Source of the DNA: CADEED01 sp963839685
GTDB lineage: Bacteria; Pseudomonadota; Gammaproteobacteria; Steroidobacterales; Steroidobacteraceae
Assembly (NCBI GenBank): GCA_963839685.1
Contig: CAWIVS010000005.1
Location: 1 to 64,000, forward strand
Reading direction: 5' to 3'
Length of the DNA: 64,000 nt
The notes under the pieces: model-generated
The model's input: the letters and a program-made list of their open reading frames with translations, nothing else
Told to the model about the DNA's origin: nothing
Databases searched by the model: none
Made by a program: the position numbers and the translations under genes
Shown here: piece after piece, positions 19,448 to 27,989 of the stretch
Numbering within the stretch: position 1 is the stretch's first letter
How the letters are laid out: every line of letters starts with the position of its first letter

Positions 19448-20965
19448 CTACTTCGCGCTGAATACCCGCAGGCGGAATCCGACACCCTTCAGCAGTTCGA
19501 TTTCGATCTGCAGGTCGGCGACGGTCAGCGGATGATCGTCGAGCCAGCCCGGTGGAAAACGCATCTCGAGTGAGTCAGCACGCCCGGCCAGTCTGAGGTC
19601 CGGCAATGCGACGCTGCTACGTCCGCGATGCAGGAGCACCGCGATTCGCAACAGGTAGGCGATGTAGGGGGCGCGCTTGTCCCACGGCGGTATCAGTTCA
19701 TCGACCTGCTCGAGCGCCGGCTTGCGACGATGACTCCCGACAATGAACGCGAGCAGCTTCTGTTCTTCGCGCGGAAATCCGGCCATGTCGGCATTGGCGA
19801 GCAGGTAAGCGCCGTGCCGGTGGTAGCCACTATGGGCGACGTCCAGGCCTATTTCATGAAGCCGTGCGGCCCAACGTAAGGCCTGCTCGACGGCCGGGTC
19901 GGTCAGCAGCCAGGACTCTTCCAGCTGATTGAGAAAGGCGACGGCCGTGGTCTCGACGCGCTCCGCCTGCACGAGATCGACGTGATAACGCTCCTGCATG
20001 CTGCGAACCGTGCGTTCGCGCGCATCCTCGTCGGTGTAGCGACCCAGCAGGTCGTAGAGCAGACCTTCACGCATTGCCCCGTCGGCGACGCGCATGGACT
20101 CGATACCGAGTTGCTCGAATACCTCCGACAGAATTGCCACGCCGCCCGCGAAAGACAGCCGCCGTTCGTCGGTCACCGAGCTGAGTTGCAGATCGCGAAT
20201 GTGCTCGAGGTTGCACAATTCGTGGATGACGCGCTCGAGTCCGTCCGCGCCGATATCGATGGCGGAAGGATCGAGCTCGCGGATGCTGTCGCCGATGGCG
20301 CGCACGGTGCCCGAGCTGCCCACGGCCTCATCCCAGCCACGTCGGCGAAACGACGCCTGGTAGGGCTCGATGGCCTGACGCGCCGCGACGCGCGCACGCT
20401 GCATGCGCTTCTGCGAGAGCCGGCCGTCGGCGAAGAACTGCTCGCTCATCCGCACGCAGCCGATCTGCAGGCTCTCCATCTCGAGAGGCTGGAGCGCTTC
20501 CCCGATGACAATCTCGGTGCTGCCGCCACCGATGTCACACACCAGCCGGCGTCCCGGCCCCACGGGCATGGTGTGGGACACGCCCGAATAGATGAGTCGT
20601 GCCTCCTCGATGCCGGAGACGATTTCGATCGGATGGCCGAGCGCTTCGCGCGCGCGCTCGATGAAGGCTTCCTTGCGGCGCGCACGGCGCAGTGCATTGG
20701 TGCCAACCACTCGCACGCTGTCGGGCCGCATGTCACGCAGTCGCTGGCCGAACCTCTGCAGGCACTCCAGTGCGCGTAACGCGACGTCCTTGTTGAGCCG
20801 GCCGTCCGCTTCGACCCCTGCACCGAGGCGCACCATTTCCCTCAAGCGATCGAGGACGACCAGCTGGCCGTGCGTGTAGCGCGCGACCACCATGTGGAAA
20901 CTGTTGGAGCCGAGATCGACTGCGGCAAGGACGTCCGGGACGGACTTCGGTGCGCGCCGCGCCAC
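19448..20965 (-). CDS. ppx: exopolyphosphatase (Ppx/GppA family)
   Basis: Removes terminal phosphates from polyphosphate (or hydrolyses pppGpp). 505 aa, starting at GTG 20965. N-terminal actin-like ATPase fold with DLGSNSFHMVVAR and the phosphate-binding CDIGGGSTEIVIG. A C-terminal HD-like domain is suggested by AARLHEIGLDVAHSGYHRHG. The length matches the long Ppx form. It faces ppk tail to tail and lies 15 bp after erpA on the same strand. Confidence 0.94.
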   Translation of the reverse strand: MARRAPKSVPDVLAAVDLGSNSFHMVVARYTHGQLVVLDRLREMVRLGAGVEADGRLNKDVALRALECLQRFGQRLRDMRPDSVRVVGTNALRRARRKEAFIERAREALGHPIEIVSGIEEARLIYSGVSHTMPVGPGRRLVCDIGGGSTEIVIGEALQPLEMESLQIGCVRMSEQFFADGRLSQKRMQRARVAARQAIEPYQASFRRRGWDEAVGSSGTVRAIGDSIRELDPSAIDIGADGLERVIHELCNLEHIRDLQLSSVTDERRLSFAGGVAILSEVFEQLGIESMRVADGAMREGLLYDLLGRYTDEDARERTVRSMQERYHVDLVQAERVETTAVAFLNQLEESWLLTDPAVEQALRWAARLHEIGLDVAHSGYHRHGAYLLANADMAGFPREEQKLLAFIVGSHRRKPALEQVDELIPPWDKRAPYIAYLLRIAVLLHRGRSSVALPDLRLAGRADSLEMRFPPGWLDDHPLTVADLQIEIELLKGVGFRLRVFSAK

Positions 20966-20980
20966 GTCAGGGGGTGTGGG

Positions 20981-21319
20981 TCAGGCGGAAAAAGAGGAGC
21001 CGCAGCCGCAGGTGGTCTGCGCATTCGGATTGCGGATTACGAATTGCGCGCCGTCGAGGCCTTCGCGGTAGTCGATTTCGGCACCGGTCAGGTACTGGAT
21101 GCTCATGGGATCGACCAGCAGCTTGACCCCCTGGTTCTCGACGCAGGTGTCACCTTCCTGCTCGTTCTCGTCGAACTCGAAACCGTATTGCATGCCCGAG
21201 CAGCCGCCGCCCTGGATGAATACGCGCAGCTTGAGGTTCGGGTTCCCTTCGCCGCGGATCAGGTCGCCGACCTTGAGCGCGGCGGCATCGGTAAACGTCA
21301 ATGTTTCAGTCTCGGTCAT
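20981..21319 (-). CDS. erpA: iron-sulfur cluster insertion protein ErpA
   Basis: A-type carrier delivering Fe-S clusters to apo-enzymes. 112 aa from ATG 21319; an upstream in-frame ATG at 21355 would overlap the bactofilin gene and is less likely. Three conserved cysteines are present: one in GGGCSGMQYGF and two in TTCGCGSSF at the C-terminus. Signature QYLTGAEIDYREGLDGAQFV. Downstream of the bactofilin gene by 10 bp, probably cotranscribed. Confidence 0.96.
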   Translation of the reverse strand: MTETETLTFTDAAALKVGDLIRGEGNPNLKLRVFIQGGGCSGMQYGFEFDENEQEGDTCVENQGVKLLVDPMSIQYLTGAEIDYREGLDGAQFVIRNPNAQTTCGCGSSFSA

Positions 21320-21329
21320 GTGCTGCACC

Positions 21330-21761
21330 CTACCCGCCGGATTTGACGACCGCAACCGCAGGCGGCGCCGGGGCGGGCGCTTCCGTGCCTGCCGGCGCGC
21401 TGCCGTTCGTCAGCGGGATCAATTTCCCCGTTATGACGGCTCCCGGGGCCATTTCAATGACTCCGTAGTACACATTCCCGTTGACGCGCGCCTTGCCGCC
21501 GAGCACCAGGCGTTCGCGCGCACACATATCCCCATTGACGGTGCCATTCATCACGATGTTCGTGACTTCGACGCGGCCTTCGATGAAGCCGCTCTCGCTC
21601 ACCGATAAGGCGCCGCCATCGGCGGCCGAGCTGCGGACATTGCCGTTGACACGACCATCGAGGTGCAGCCCCCCCGAAAATTCGAGATCGCCATTGAGCG
21701 TGGCCGCCTTACCCAGCAGGGTATCGATGCGGGTGGTGTTTTGTTTACGTCGCCCGAACAT
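21330..21761 (-). CDS. bactofilin (polymer-forming cytoskeletal protein)
   Basis: 143 aa from ATG 21761. The central beta-helix repeat region is typical of bactofilins: LNGDLEFSGGLHLDGRVNGN, then VTNIVMNGTVNGD and ARVNGNVYYGVIEMAPGAVI. It is flanked by a short basic N-terminus (MFGRRKQ) and a Pro/Ala tail. These proteins self-assemble into filaments and position cell-wall enzymes. The neighbourhood (rppH, DUF6776, erpA) is a common gammaproteobacterial arrangement. Confidence 0.92.
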   Translation of the reverse strand: MFGRRKQNTTRIDTLLGKAATLNGDLEFSGGLHLDGRVNGNVRSSAADGGALSVSESGFIEGRVEVTNIVMNGTVNGDMCARERLVLGGKARVNGNVYYGVIEMAPGAVITGKLIPLTNGSAPAGTEAPAPAPPAVAVVKSGG

Positions 21762-21784
21762 GTGCCTCTCCCCGACCGCTCCGC

Positions 21785-22510
21785 TCACTGCGGATCGACA
21801 CTCCACACATATGACTGCTGCACCGGGGCGGAGCCGCGCCGGTTGGACCTGACATCGACGAGAAGCTGTTCGGGTTTCATGCCCGGGGGCATGGTGATTT
21901 CCTCTTCGATATTTTCGAGGTACCGGAACGTAAAGGGTATCTCACGCCGTTTGCCACCGGAGAGTGTCGCGAAATCCGCACGCCCCGGCTTGCCATCCAA
22001 CTCACCATCGACGGACAAAATGACGACACCGCTGACCACCGCATCCGGCTTCATGGGCTGGACGAGCGTCACACGGATCCGAAATTTGTTTGCCGCCGCC
22101 GTCGCCACCATACGCGCCTGCTGGATTTTTACCTCGGCGGAGTTCGCATTTTGGGTGACTATCCCCCGGAAAAAGGCCAGTTCCTGGTTGGCGCGGGCGA
22201 CCTGGGCCTGCAATTCTCCGATCGTGCGCTGCACTTCCTCGCGCTCGCGGGTCTGTCCTACGGTGGAAGATTCCAGCAGCGCCACTTTGGCACGCAGCTC
22301 GGAAATCGTCGCCTCGCTGGCCGCGATTTCGTCGCGCAGCGTGGAGCGCTCCTTGAGCGCCGCAAGGGCGTCGAATCCGGCGCTGTAACGGCCGAACTCG
22401 AACATCCCGTAAACGCTGCCCATCACCAGCAGCACCAGCAGCACGATGGTGATGATCCGGCGCGTCGGCGCATAGGTGGTAACGACGAGTTTGGGGGGCA
22501 ATCCGGGCAT
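21785..22510 (-). CDS. DUF6776-like membrane protein with coiled coil
   Basis: 241 aa from ATG 22510 (MPGLPPK). One transmembrane helix near residues 20-38 (IITIVLLVLLVMGSVYGMFE) is followed by a coiled coil of about 80 residues (LRDEIAASEATISELRAKVA) and a C-terminal beta-rich domain. The family is recognised from its position next to a bactofilin gene and its layout. No function is known. It may anchor or organise the adjacent bactofilin, an inference from context only. The 3' end is 23 bp from the bactofilin start. Confidence 0.75.
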   Translation of the reverse strand: MPGLPPKLVVTTYAPTRRIITIVLLVLLVMGSVYGMFEFGRYSAGFDALAALKERSTLRDEIAASEATISELRAKVALLESSTVGQTREREEVQRTIGELQAQVARANQELAFFRGIVTQNANSAEVKIQQARMVATAAANKFRIRVTLVQPMKPDAVVSGVVILSVDGELDGKPGRADFATLSGGKRREIPFTFRYLENIEEEITMPPGMKPEQLLVDVRSNRRGSAPVQQSYVWSVDPQ

Positions 22511-22517
22511 TACGCGT

Positions 22518-23066
22518 TCAGGCCTCGGCACTCGCCGCGCGCTCCGACTCCCACCAGTCGGGATGCGCGGGCGCGCCGCCGGGAAATGCCCTGGGCGCAA
22601 GCTCGGTCAACATGCGTATGTACACCGGGCGCTTGAAATAGATCACCTCGCGCACCGGCTCCCAGTAGTTTGCCCAGCGCCAGCCGTCGAATTCCGGTTC
22701 GTCGGTGCGGGCAAAGTCGAAGCGCAGGTCCGCTTCCGGAACCGCGAGCCGCAACAGGAACCAGCGCTGCTTCTGCCCGATGCAGGTCGGTCCGCGGCCG
22801 CGGCGCAGGTAGCGCTTCGGCAGGCGATAGCGCAGCCAGTCCGACGTGGCAGCCGCCAATGTCACGTGTTTTTCCGTCAAGCCGATCTCTTCCTGCAATT
22901 CACGAAACAAGGCCTGTTCGACCGGCTCACCCTGGCGCACGCCGCCTTGGGGAAACTGCCAGCCACGTCCGCCGGTGCGTTGACCCAGAAATACCTCGCC
23001 ACTGTCGCGCATCAGGACGATGCCGACATTGGCTCGAAACCCCTCCGTGTCGATCCAGTCACTCAT
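22518..23066 (-). CDS. rppH: RNA pyrophosphohydrolase (Nudix)
   Basis: Removes pyrophosphate from 5'-triphosphate mRNA ends to start decay. 182 aa. The Nudix box GGVRQGEPVEQALFRELQEEIG is intact (glutamates of RELQEE). Other family features are MSDWIDTEGFRANVGIVLMR, GRGWQFPQGG, and the RYLRRG loop with WFLLRL. First gene of the minus-strand run rppH-DUF6776-bactofilin-erpA-ppx. Confidence 0.96.
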   Translation of the reverse strand: MSDWIDTEGFRANVGIVLMRDSGEVFLGQRTGGRGWQFPQGGVRQGEPVEQALFRELQEEIGLTEKHVTLAAATSDWLRYRLPKRYLRRGRGPTCIGQKQRWFLLRLAVPEADLRFDFARTDEPEFDGWRWANYWEPVREVIYFKRPVYIRMLTELAPRAFPGGAPAHPDWWESERAASAEA

Positions 23067-23129
23067 GGAGCAGTTTTACCGGGAGCCAGCCGGCCGAACA
23101 AGGCGCCCGCTTTTGCGGGACAATGCACC

Positions 23130-24113
23130 GTGAGTTTTCGTCCGGCTTTCACACTGCGATTCGCCGCGTTGGTGGTTCTTGCCCTGGCCATCGCCACTGT
23201 GAGCCTGGTCGCAGGCTCCACGAACATCGAGGCGGGATCGGCAATCGCCGCCATGTTCGGCGATCTGGCCGAGCCTGCGCGGACCGTGGTCCTCGAGTTG
23301 CGCCTGCCGCGCGTGTTATCAGCCTTCGCTATCGGCGCATTGCTCGCCGTGGCCGGCGTCCTGCTGCAGGCATTGTTTCGCAATCCGCTGGCCGACTCGT
23401 ATGTCCTCGGCGTGTCCGGGGGTGCCGCACTCGGCGCGCTCCTGGCGCTGCTGATAGGCAGCGCGCTGTGGCTGGTGCAGGCAGCGGCCGCTGCCGGCGC
23501 GGTGCTGGCCACCCTGCTGGTGCTGGCGTTGGCGCACGGCGGCGCCACGGTGCGCGTGCTGCTCACCGGCGTGGTCGTGGCAAGCGCCTGCGGTGCGCTC
23601 GTTACGCTGGTTCTGGTACTCGCCGACAACGGCCAGTTGCGCGGCATGATGTTCTGGCTGGCCGGCGACCTGGGCTGGGCGGCGCGTCCCTGGACCATGG
23701 CCGGCGCCGCATTGTTAGCGACGATTGCCGTGGGTCTGATTGCGCGACCACTCGATGTGCTCGCCACCGGAGAGACCACGGCACAAAGTCTTGGCCTTGA
23801 TCTTGGCGGCTGGCGGGTGGCGATCGTCGTGCTGGCGGGACTGCTGACCGCCGGGGCTGTCATCCAGGGCGGCACCATCGGCTTCATCGGCATGTTGGTC
23901 CCGCACCTGGTGCGACTGGCCTTCGGAACGGCCGCCCATCGGGTGGTGGTCCCGGCCGCCGCGCTGGCGGGCGGCACCTTGTTAGCCGCGGCCGATCTCG
24001 TGGCGCGCACCGCGGCCGCTCCACGTCAATTGCCGGTAGGCGCCATCATGGCGCTGTTGGGTGTGCCGGTGTTCCTGCTGCTGCTCCGGCGCTTCGAGGC
24101 CCCCCGCCTCTGA
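23130..24113 (+). CDS. btuC: FecCD-family ABC permease, probable vitamin B12 transporter BtuC
   Basis: Inner-membrane permease of a cobalamin/siderophore importer. 327 aa, close to BtuC length. GTG start at 23130; upstream in-frame sequence is antisense to rppH. About ten hydrophobic helices; family motifs LRLPRVLSAFAIGALLAVAG, NPLADSYVLGVSGGAA and TIGFIGMLVPHLVR. B12 is assigned as substrate because a BtuD-like ATPase, a cobalamin riboswitch, BtuB and an adenosyltransferase follow within 9 kb. No solute-binding BtuF is seen. The TGA stop lies in the first bases of a 27-bp inverted repeat. Confidence 0.85.
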   Translation: MSFRPAFTLRFAALVVLALAIATVSLVAGSTNIEAGSAIAAMFGDLAEPARTVVLELRLPRVLSAFAIGALLAVAGVLLQALFRNPLADSYVLGVSGGAALGALLALLIGSALWLVQAAAAAGAVLATLLVLALAHGGATVRVLLTGVVVASACGALVTLVLVLADNGQLRGMMFWLAGDLGWAARPWTMAGAALLATIAVGLIARPLDVLATGETTAQSLGLDLGGWRVAIVVLAGLLTAGAVIQGGTIGFIGMLVPHLVRLAFGTAAHRVVVPAAALAGGTLLAAADLVARTAAAPRQLPVGAIMALLGVPVFLLLLRRFEAPRL

Positions 24114-24197
24114 AAAATGGGGACATTCCTATTTTTCCGGGAAGGGTTCCGGGATTCGAGAAGCCGCGACGAAAAATAGGAATGTCCCCATTTTTCA
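24111..24197. repeat. 27-bp perfect inverted repeat between convergent genes
   Basis: Left arm 24111-24137 (TGAAAAATGGGGACATTCCT then ATTTTTC) and right arm 24171-24197 are exact reverse complements, separated by 33 bp. The outermost TGA of each arm is the stop codon of the flanking gene on that strand (btuC on plus, the GGDEF gene on minus). The structure can fold on either strand and may act as a bidirectional terminator. The arm also resembles a repeat I recall as dispersed in gammaproteobacterial genomes. Confidence 0.85.
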
Positions 24198-25310
24198 GGA
24201 AATGACGTGCGCGGACACTTCGACGCGATTACGGCCAGCGCTCTTGGCGCGGTACAGCGCCGCGTCCGCCTCGGCGATCAGCCGCTCGGCAAGCACCTTG
24301 TAGTCGTGTGACCGCGGCTGCGGCATCGCCGTGGCTAGCCCGATCGACAGGGTGACCGTGACGTGGGCACCCCCATGGACGCGAATCGGCGCCGAGCCGA
24401 CGCTCTGGTGGATGCGCTCGGCGAGTTTCAGCGCGTGTACGGACTCGGCGCCCGCCAGCAGTATCGCGAACTCGTCGCCACCGAAACGCGCGCCGGTGTC
24501 ACCGGCGCGTATTTCCCCCTCGGCGCGCCGCGCGACTTCCTTGAGAGCTTCGTCGCCCGCGAGATGACCGAAGCGGTCATTGATCTCCTTGAAGTGGTCG
24601 ACGTCGATCATCAGGCAGGCCAGCGCCTTGCCGGTGCGTTCGGCGCGCGCCAGTTCCTCGCGCAACCGGTTGTGAAAGTAGCGCCGGTTGTGCCAGCCGG
24701 TCAGAAAGTCCGTGACGCCACTGCGCAGCAGGCGCGCGCGGTTGACGGCGTTCTCCAGGCTGATCGCCACGATGACGCCGAGATGCGCGAGAAAATCCGC
24801 CGCAAGATCGTGCGTGAAGCGCTGCGGATCGCGGCTGGCGAACGCGATCACGCCGATGGCGCGATTGTCACGCGGCAGCGGAATCAGCGCGATGCTGCCG
24901 CGCGCCAGCGCGGGCGACACCAGCAACTCGTGGTCCGCCGCATTGAATGTCCCGAGCCACGGGCGATCGAACTGCGCCAGGCGCGGGGCCAGCGGCGAAA
25001 ACGAATCGATGAAGCGCACTTCCTCGATGACGGCGCTGCTGAGGGTCTCGATGCCCGACAGGTGGCGCAGCTCGTGCTGCGGATCGAACAGCGACAACGT
25101 GACGAAATCGAGGCCGTAGGCGTCGCGCAACCCGGACACGATGCGATCGAACAATTCACCCAGTGAGTGCGCGAGCAACAGCTCGATCTCGCGCGCCTGG
25201 GTCTTGCGCAGCAACAGCTCGTTGCGCTGCACCTCGTCGGTGAGCGCGCGCAGGCGTTCGCGCAATTCTTCCGCGGAGCCCGCGTACGGATCGCGCGTCG
25301 CGCGCTTCAC
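24195..25310 (-). CDS. diguanylate cyclase with N-terminal DUF484/GAF-like sensor
   Basis: Makes cyclic di-GMP. 371 aa, GTG start at 25310 overlapping the tyrA stop by 3 nt. The N-terminal 45 residues form a coiled coil, followed by a GAF-like domain of DUF484 type (DAYGLDFVTLSLFDPQHELR) to about residue 190. The GGDEF domain (DFLTGWHNRRYF) follows, with intact GGDEF at about 276-280. RAGD sits five residues upstream, the RxxD inhibitory site for product feedback. No membrane helix, so cytosolic. Coupling to tyrA has no obvious biochemical logic. Confidence 0.93.
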   Translation of the reverse strand: MKRATRDPYAGSAEELRERLRALTDEVQRNELLLRKTQAREIELLLAHSLGELFDRIVSGLRDAYGLDFVTLSLFDPQHELRHLSGIETLSSAVIEEVRFIDSFSPLAPRLAQFDRPWLGTFNAADHELLVSPALARGSIALIPLPRDNRAIGVIAFASRDPQRFTHDLAADFLAHLGVIVAISLENAVNRARLLRSGVTDFLTGWHNRRYFHNRLREELARAERTGKALACLMIDVDHFKEINDRFGHLAGDEALKEVARRAEGEIRAGDTGARFGGDEFAILLAGAESVHALKLAERIHQSVGSAPIRVHGGAHVTVTLSIGLATAMPQPRSHDYKVLAERLIAEADAALYRAKSAGRNRVEVSAHVIS

Positions 25311-26419
25311 GCACGGCGCTCCGTGACCGAACGGCGATCCTCCAGGTATTCGCGGCCGCGGCGCATGAGGGCTGCGAACGATTCGAAGTTCTGGGAGATG
25401 ACGGCCGAACGCAGTCTTTCGATTGCCTGCGAGAGCGCCTCGAGCGATTCGGAACCGTAGTCGTTGAGACTCTGGATTTCGTAATACAGCTCCGGGCTCT
25501 CCTGCGCCACCTTCGTGGCCACGTCGAGCTGTGAGTCGAACGTGGTCGAAGACAGCTGTGCGAGCCGCGGCGCGGCCTCGCCGCTCTCGGCGAGCGCTGT
25601 GAAAAAGGCGATGTTGAGCGCGTGCGAGAGCCCCAGCACATAGGCGATCAACCGGTCATGTTCGTCGAGCGACATGACGACCTGCTCGACCATGGTCGAG
25701 GCGAACAGCTCGCGCGCAGCGGCGGTCGCTTCGGCTGAACCGGCTTCCACGAAGATCACGTGCCGTCCGGAGAGCAACTCGGTGTCCGGCCCGAACATCG
25801 GGTGCAGCGAGGTCACGCGGCAACCGTGCGACTTGAGCGCATTGAGGCCGGCGCGCAGCGGCGACTTGAGCGAGCCCACGTCGAAGATCACGCCCTTGGG
25901 TCGCCGCATGGCGAGCTCGCGCAGGATCTTGTCGGTGATGCCGAGCGGCGTCGCGATCACGATGAAATCGTGCTTGAGCGTGCTTTCGCGCCAGTCGGCC
26001 AGGTGCGGGAACCCGGGCGGCGCACCGGCCGGATCGGCGATCTCGACCGCGAATCCCTGCGAAGCCATGAATTCCGCGAACCAGCGTCCCATCTTGCCGG
26101 CGCCGCCAATGAGCAGCGCGCTGCGGCCGGACCCGGCGCCCTGCGCCTGCACGCTGGCCTGCTCCTGGGTAGTTAGCGAGGAGCGGATCAGCAGTCGCAG
26201 GATGTTCTCGGCGAGCTGCGGCGCCACGCCGTGCTGGCGCGCCGCTTCGCGCGCCGCCAGCAGTACTTCGCGCTCGCGGTTATAGTCGCGCGTCGCCTGG
26301 CCGGTGGCGCGCTTGGCACGCGCCACTTCGCGACTGGTCTCCTGTCGTTTGCCGACCAGTTCCAGAATCTGACGGTCGAGGTCATTGATCCTGCGGCGCA
26401 GGTCGTCGAGCGAGCTCAT
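25307..26419 (-). CDS. tyrA: bifunctional chorismate mutase / prephenate dehydrogenase
   Basis: Tyrosine synthesis: chorismate to prephenate to 4-hydroxyphenylpyruvate. 370 aa, T-protein architecture. AroQ-type chorismate mutase is at residues 1-90 (LRRRINDLDRQILELVGKRQ). A Rossmann dehydrogenase follows (LIGGAGKMGRWFAEFMASQG near 105), then FDVGSLKSP, TSLHPMFGP and a helical C-terminal domain with HDRLIAYVLGLSHALN. ATG at 26419. Overlaps the downstream GGDEF gene. Confidence 0.96.
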   Translation of the reverse strand: MSSLDDLRRRINDLDRQILELVGKRQETSREVARAKRATGQATRDYNREREVLLAAREAARQHGVAPQLAENILRLLIRSSLTTQEQASVQAQGAGSGRSALLIGGAGKMGRWFAEFMASQGFAVEIADPAGAPPGFPHLADWRESTLKHDFIVIATPLGITDKILRELAMRRPKGVIFDVGSLKSPLRAGLNALKSHGCRVTSLHPMFGPDTELLSGRHVIFVEAGSAEATAAARELFASTMVEQVVMSLDEHDRLIAYVLGLSHALNIAFFTALAESGEAAPRLAQLSSTTFDSQLDVATKVAQESPELYYEIQSLNDYGSESLEALSQAIERLRSAVISQNFESFAALMRRGREYLEDRRSVTERRA

Positions 26420-26509
26420 GATTCACCGGGTTATGCCGAGTTCGGACCTAGCTTTTATCGGCTGCGGCGCATGACTGCAAGGATGATCAACCGCGGATAA
26501 CATATCGGC

Positions 26510-27196
26510 ATGGAGCTTTACAACGACCTGCTACCCGACCCGCTGCCCACTGAGCCCATGGCGCTTGCCGGCGCCTGGCTCGCGACCGCGCTGGCGGCAC
26601 GCCAGCAGCCAAATCCCGACTCCATGGTGCTCGCGACCGCCACCGCCTCCGGGCAGCCGTCGGCACGGGTGGTGCTGTGCAAGGAGCTCGACGCGGAACT
26701 CGGGCGAGTCTCGTTCGTCACCAATTATGATTCACGCAAGGGGCGCGAGCTCGAAGAGAACGCACGTGCCGCACTGGTGTTCCACTGGGACCACGTACAC
26801 CGCCAGATCCGAATGGAAGGCGTGGTGATCAAGGCCCCGCCTGCCGAGAGCGATGCGTACTTCGATTCGCGCAACTGGCAGCGCCGCATCGGCGCGTGGG
26901 CCAGTGCCCAGAGCCAGCCGCTGCGCTCGCGCGAGCAGTTGAACTCCGCGGTGCGCGCCGCCGCCGAAAGGTTTGGGGCGCCGCATCCCACACTCGAGAA
27001 CATCAACGAGCCGCAGGGCGCACGCATCCCGCGCCCGCCATTCTGGGGCGGCTACTACGTGTGGGCCGATGCCGTCGAGCTGTGGATCGAGGGCGCCGCA
27101 CGCATTCACGAGCGCGCACGCTGGACCCGATCGCTAACTACTGCCGGCGCGGGCTTTCGCGCCGGTCCGTGGGTGGCGACGCGGCTGCAGCCCTGA
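26510..27196 (+). CDS. pdxH: pyridoxamine 5'-phosphate oxidase
   Basis: FMN enzyme forming pyridoxal 5'-phosphate. 228 aa. Conserved pieces are in order: DPLPTEPMALAGAW, SMVLATATASGQPSARVVL, FVTNYDSRKGRELEENARAA, VHRQIRMEGVV and the C-terminal WATRLQP-like end (WVATRLQP). Divergent from tyrA, 16 bp before the putative metalloprotease gene. Confidence 0.96.
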   Translation: MELYNDLLPDPLPTEPMALAGAWLATALAARQQPNPDSMVLATATASGQPSARVVLCKELDAELGRVSFVTNYDSRKGRELEENARAALVFHWDHVHRQIRMEGVVIKAPPAESDAYFDSRNWQRRIGAWASAQSQPLRSREQLNSAVRAAAERFGAPHPTLENINEPQGARIPRPPFWGGYYVWADAVELWIEGAARIHERARWTRSLTTAGAGFRAGPWVATRLQP

Positions 27197-27211
27197 CGGT
27201 AACCGATCAAC

Positions 27212-27989
27212 GTGTGGCGTAACGTCAGGATCGCGATCCTGCTGCTGGTCCTCGGAATCGCGGCCTATACGACCCTTTATGACCGCCTGAGCACCACGGA
27301 CTGGGATGAGACCCTGCGCATCGGCGTGTTCGCGGTGAATGCCACGGGCGACGAGGTCAGCGAGGCCTACATCGAGGGCCTCACGGACGAGGATTTCGCC
27401 GACATCGAGCATTTCCTCAATCGCGAGGCGAAGCGTTACGGGGTGTACATCAACCGCCCGGTGCGGGTTGACCTCTTTCCCGCGGTGAGCGAGAAACCAC
27501 CACCTCGCGCCGCCGATGCCGGCGTGTTCGCGACCATGTGGTGGAGCCTGAAGATGCGGCTGTACGCGAACCGCAATGCCCGTCCTCCCAACCGCGCGCC
27601 GCCGCAGATCCGCATCTTCGTCATGTATCACGATCCCTCGTTCACCCAGTCGGTACCGCACTCGGTGGGGATGCAGAAGGGACTGGTCGGCGTGGTGCAC
27701 GCGTATGCCGAGCAGCGCATGACCGGCTCGAACAACGTGGTGATCGCGCACGAAATCCTGCACACCCTCGGCGCCAGCGACAAATACGATCTCGCCTCGC
27801 TCGCTCCGCTTTATCCCGCCGGGTATGCAGAACCCGACAACGACCCGCTGTATCCGCAATCATTCGCCGAAATCATGGCCGGACGATTTGCGGTCGACGC
27901 TGCAGAACTTCGAGATGCCGGAATCCCTCGATGACGTGCGCGTCGGCGATGCCACGGCGCTCGAGGTTCATTGGCCGAGTTCGCCATGA
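27212..27989 (+). CDS. putative membrane-anchored zinc metalloprotease, one frameshift
   Basis: GTG start. One N-terminal transmembrane helix (IAILLLVLGIAAYTTLYD), then a soluble domain with HEILHTLGASDKYD. This is an HExxH zinc site with a downstream aspartate/lysine-rich segment, as in zincins. The uninterrupted frame ends at 27934. Dropping one base near 27908 continues as FEMPESLDDVRVGDATALEV and stops at 27989, giving about 258 aa. That stop overlaps the ATG of the BtuD-like gene as ATGA, which favours the shifted frame as the true end. Family name not recognised; the protease role is inferred from the motif. Confidence 0.7.

Noticed and set aside
24111..24197. CRISPR-like repeat pair
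   Set aside because: Only two arms, in inverted not direct orientation, with no further spacers or cas genes.
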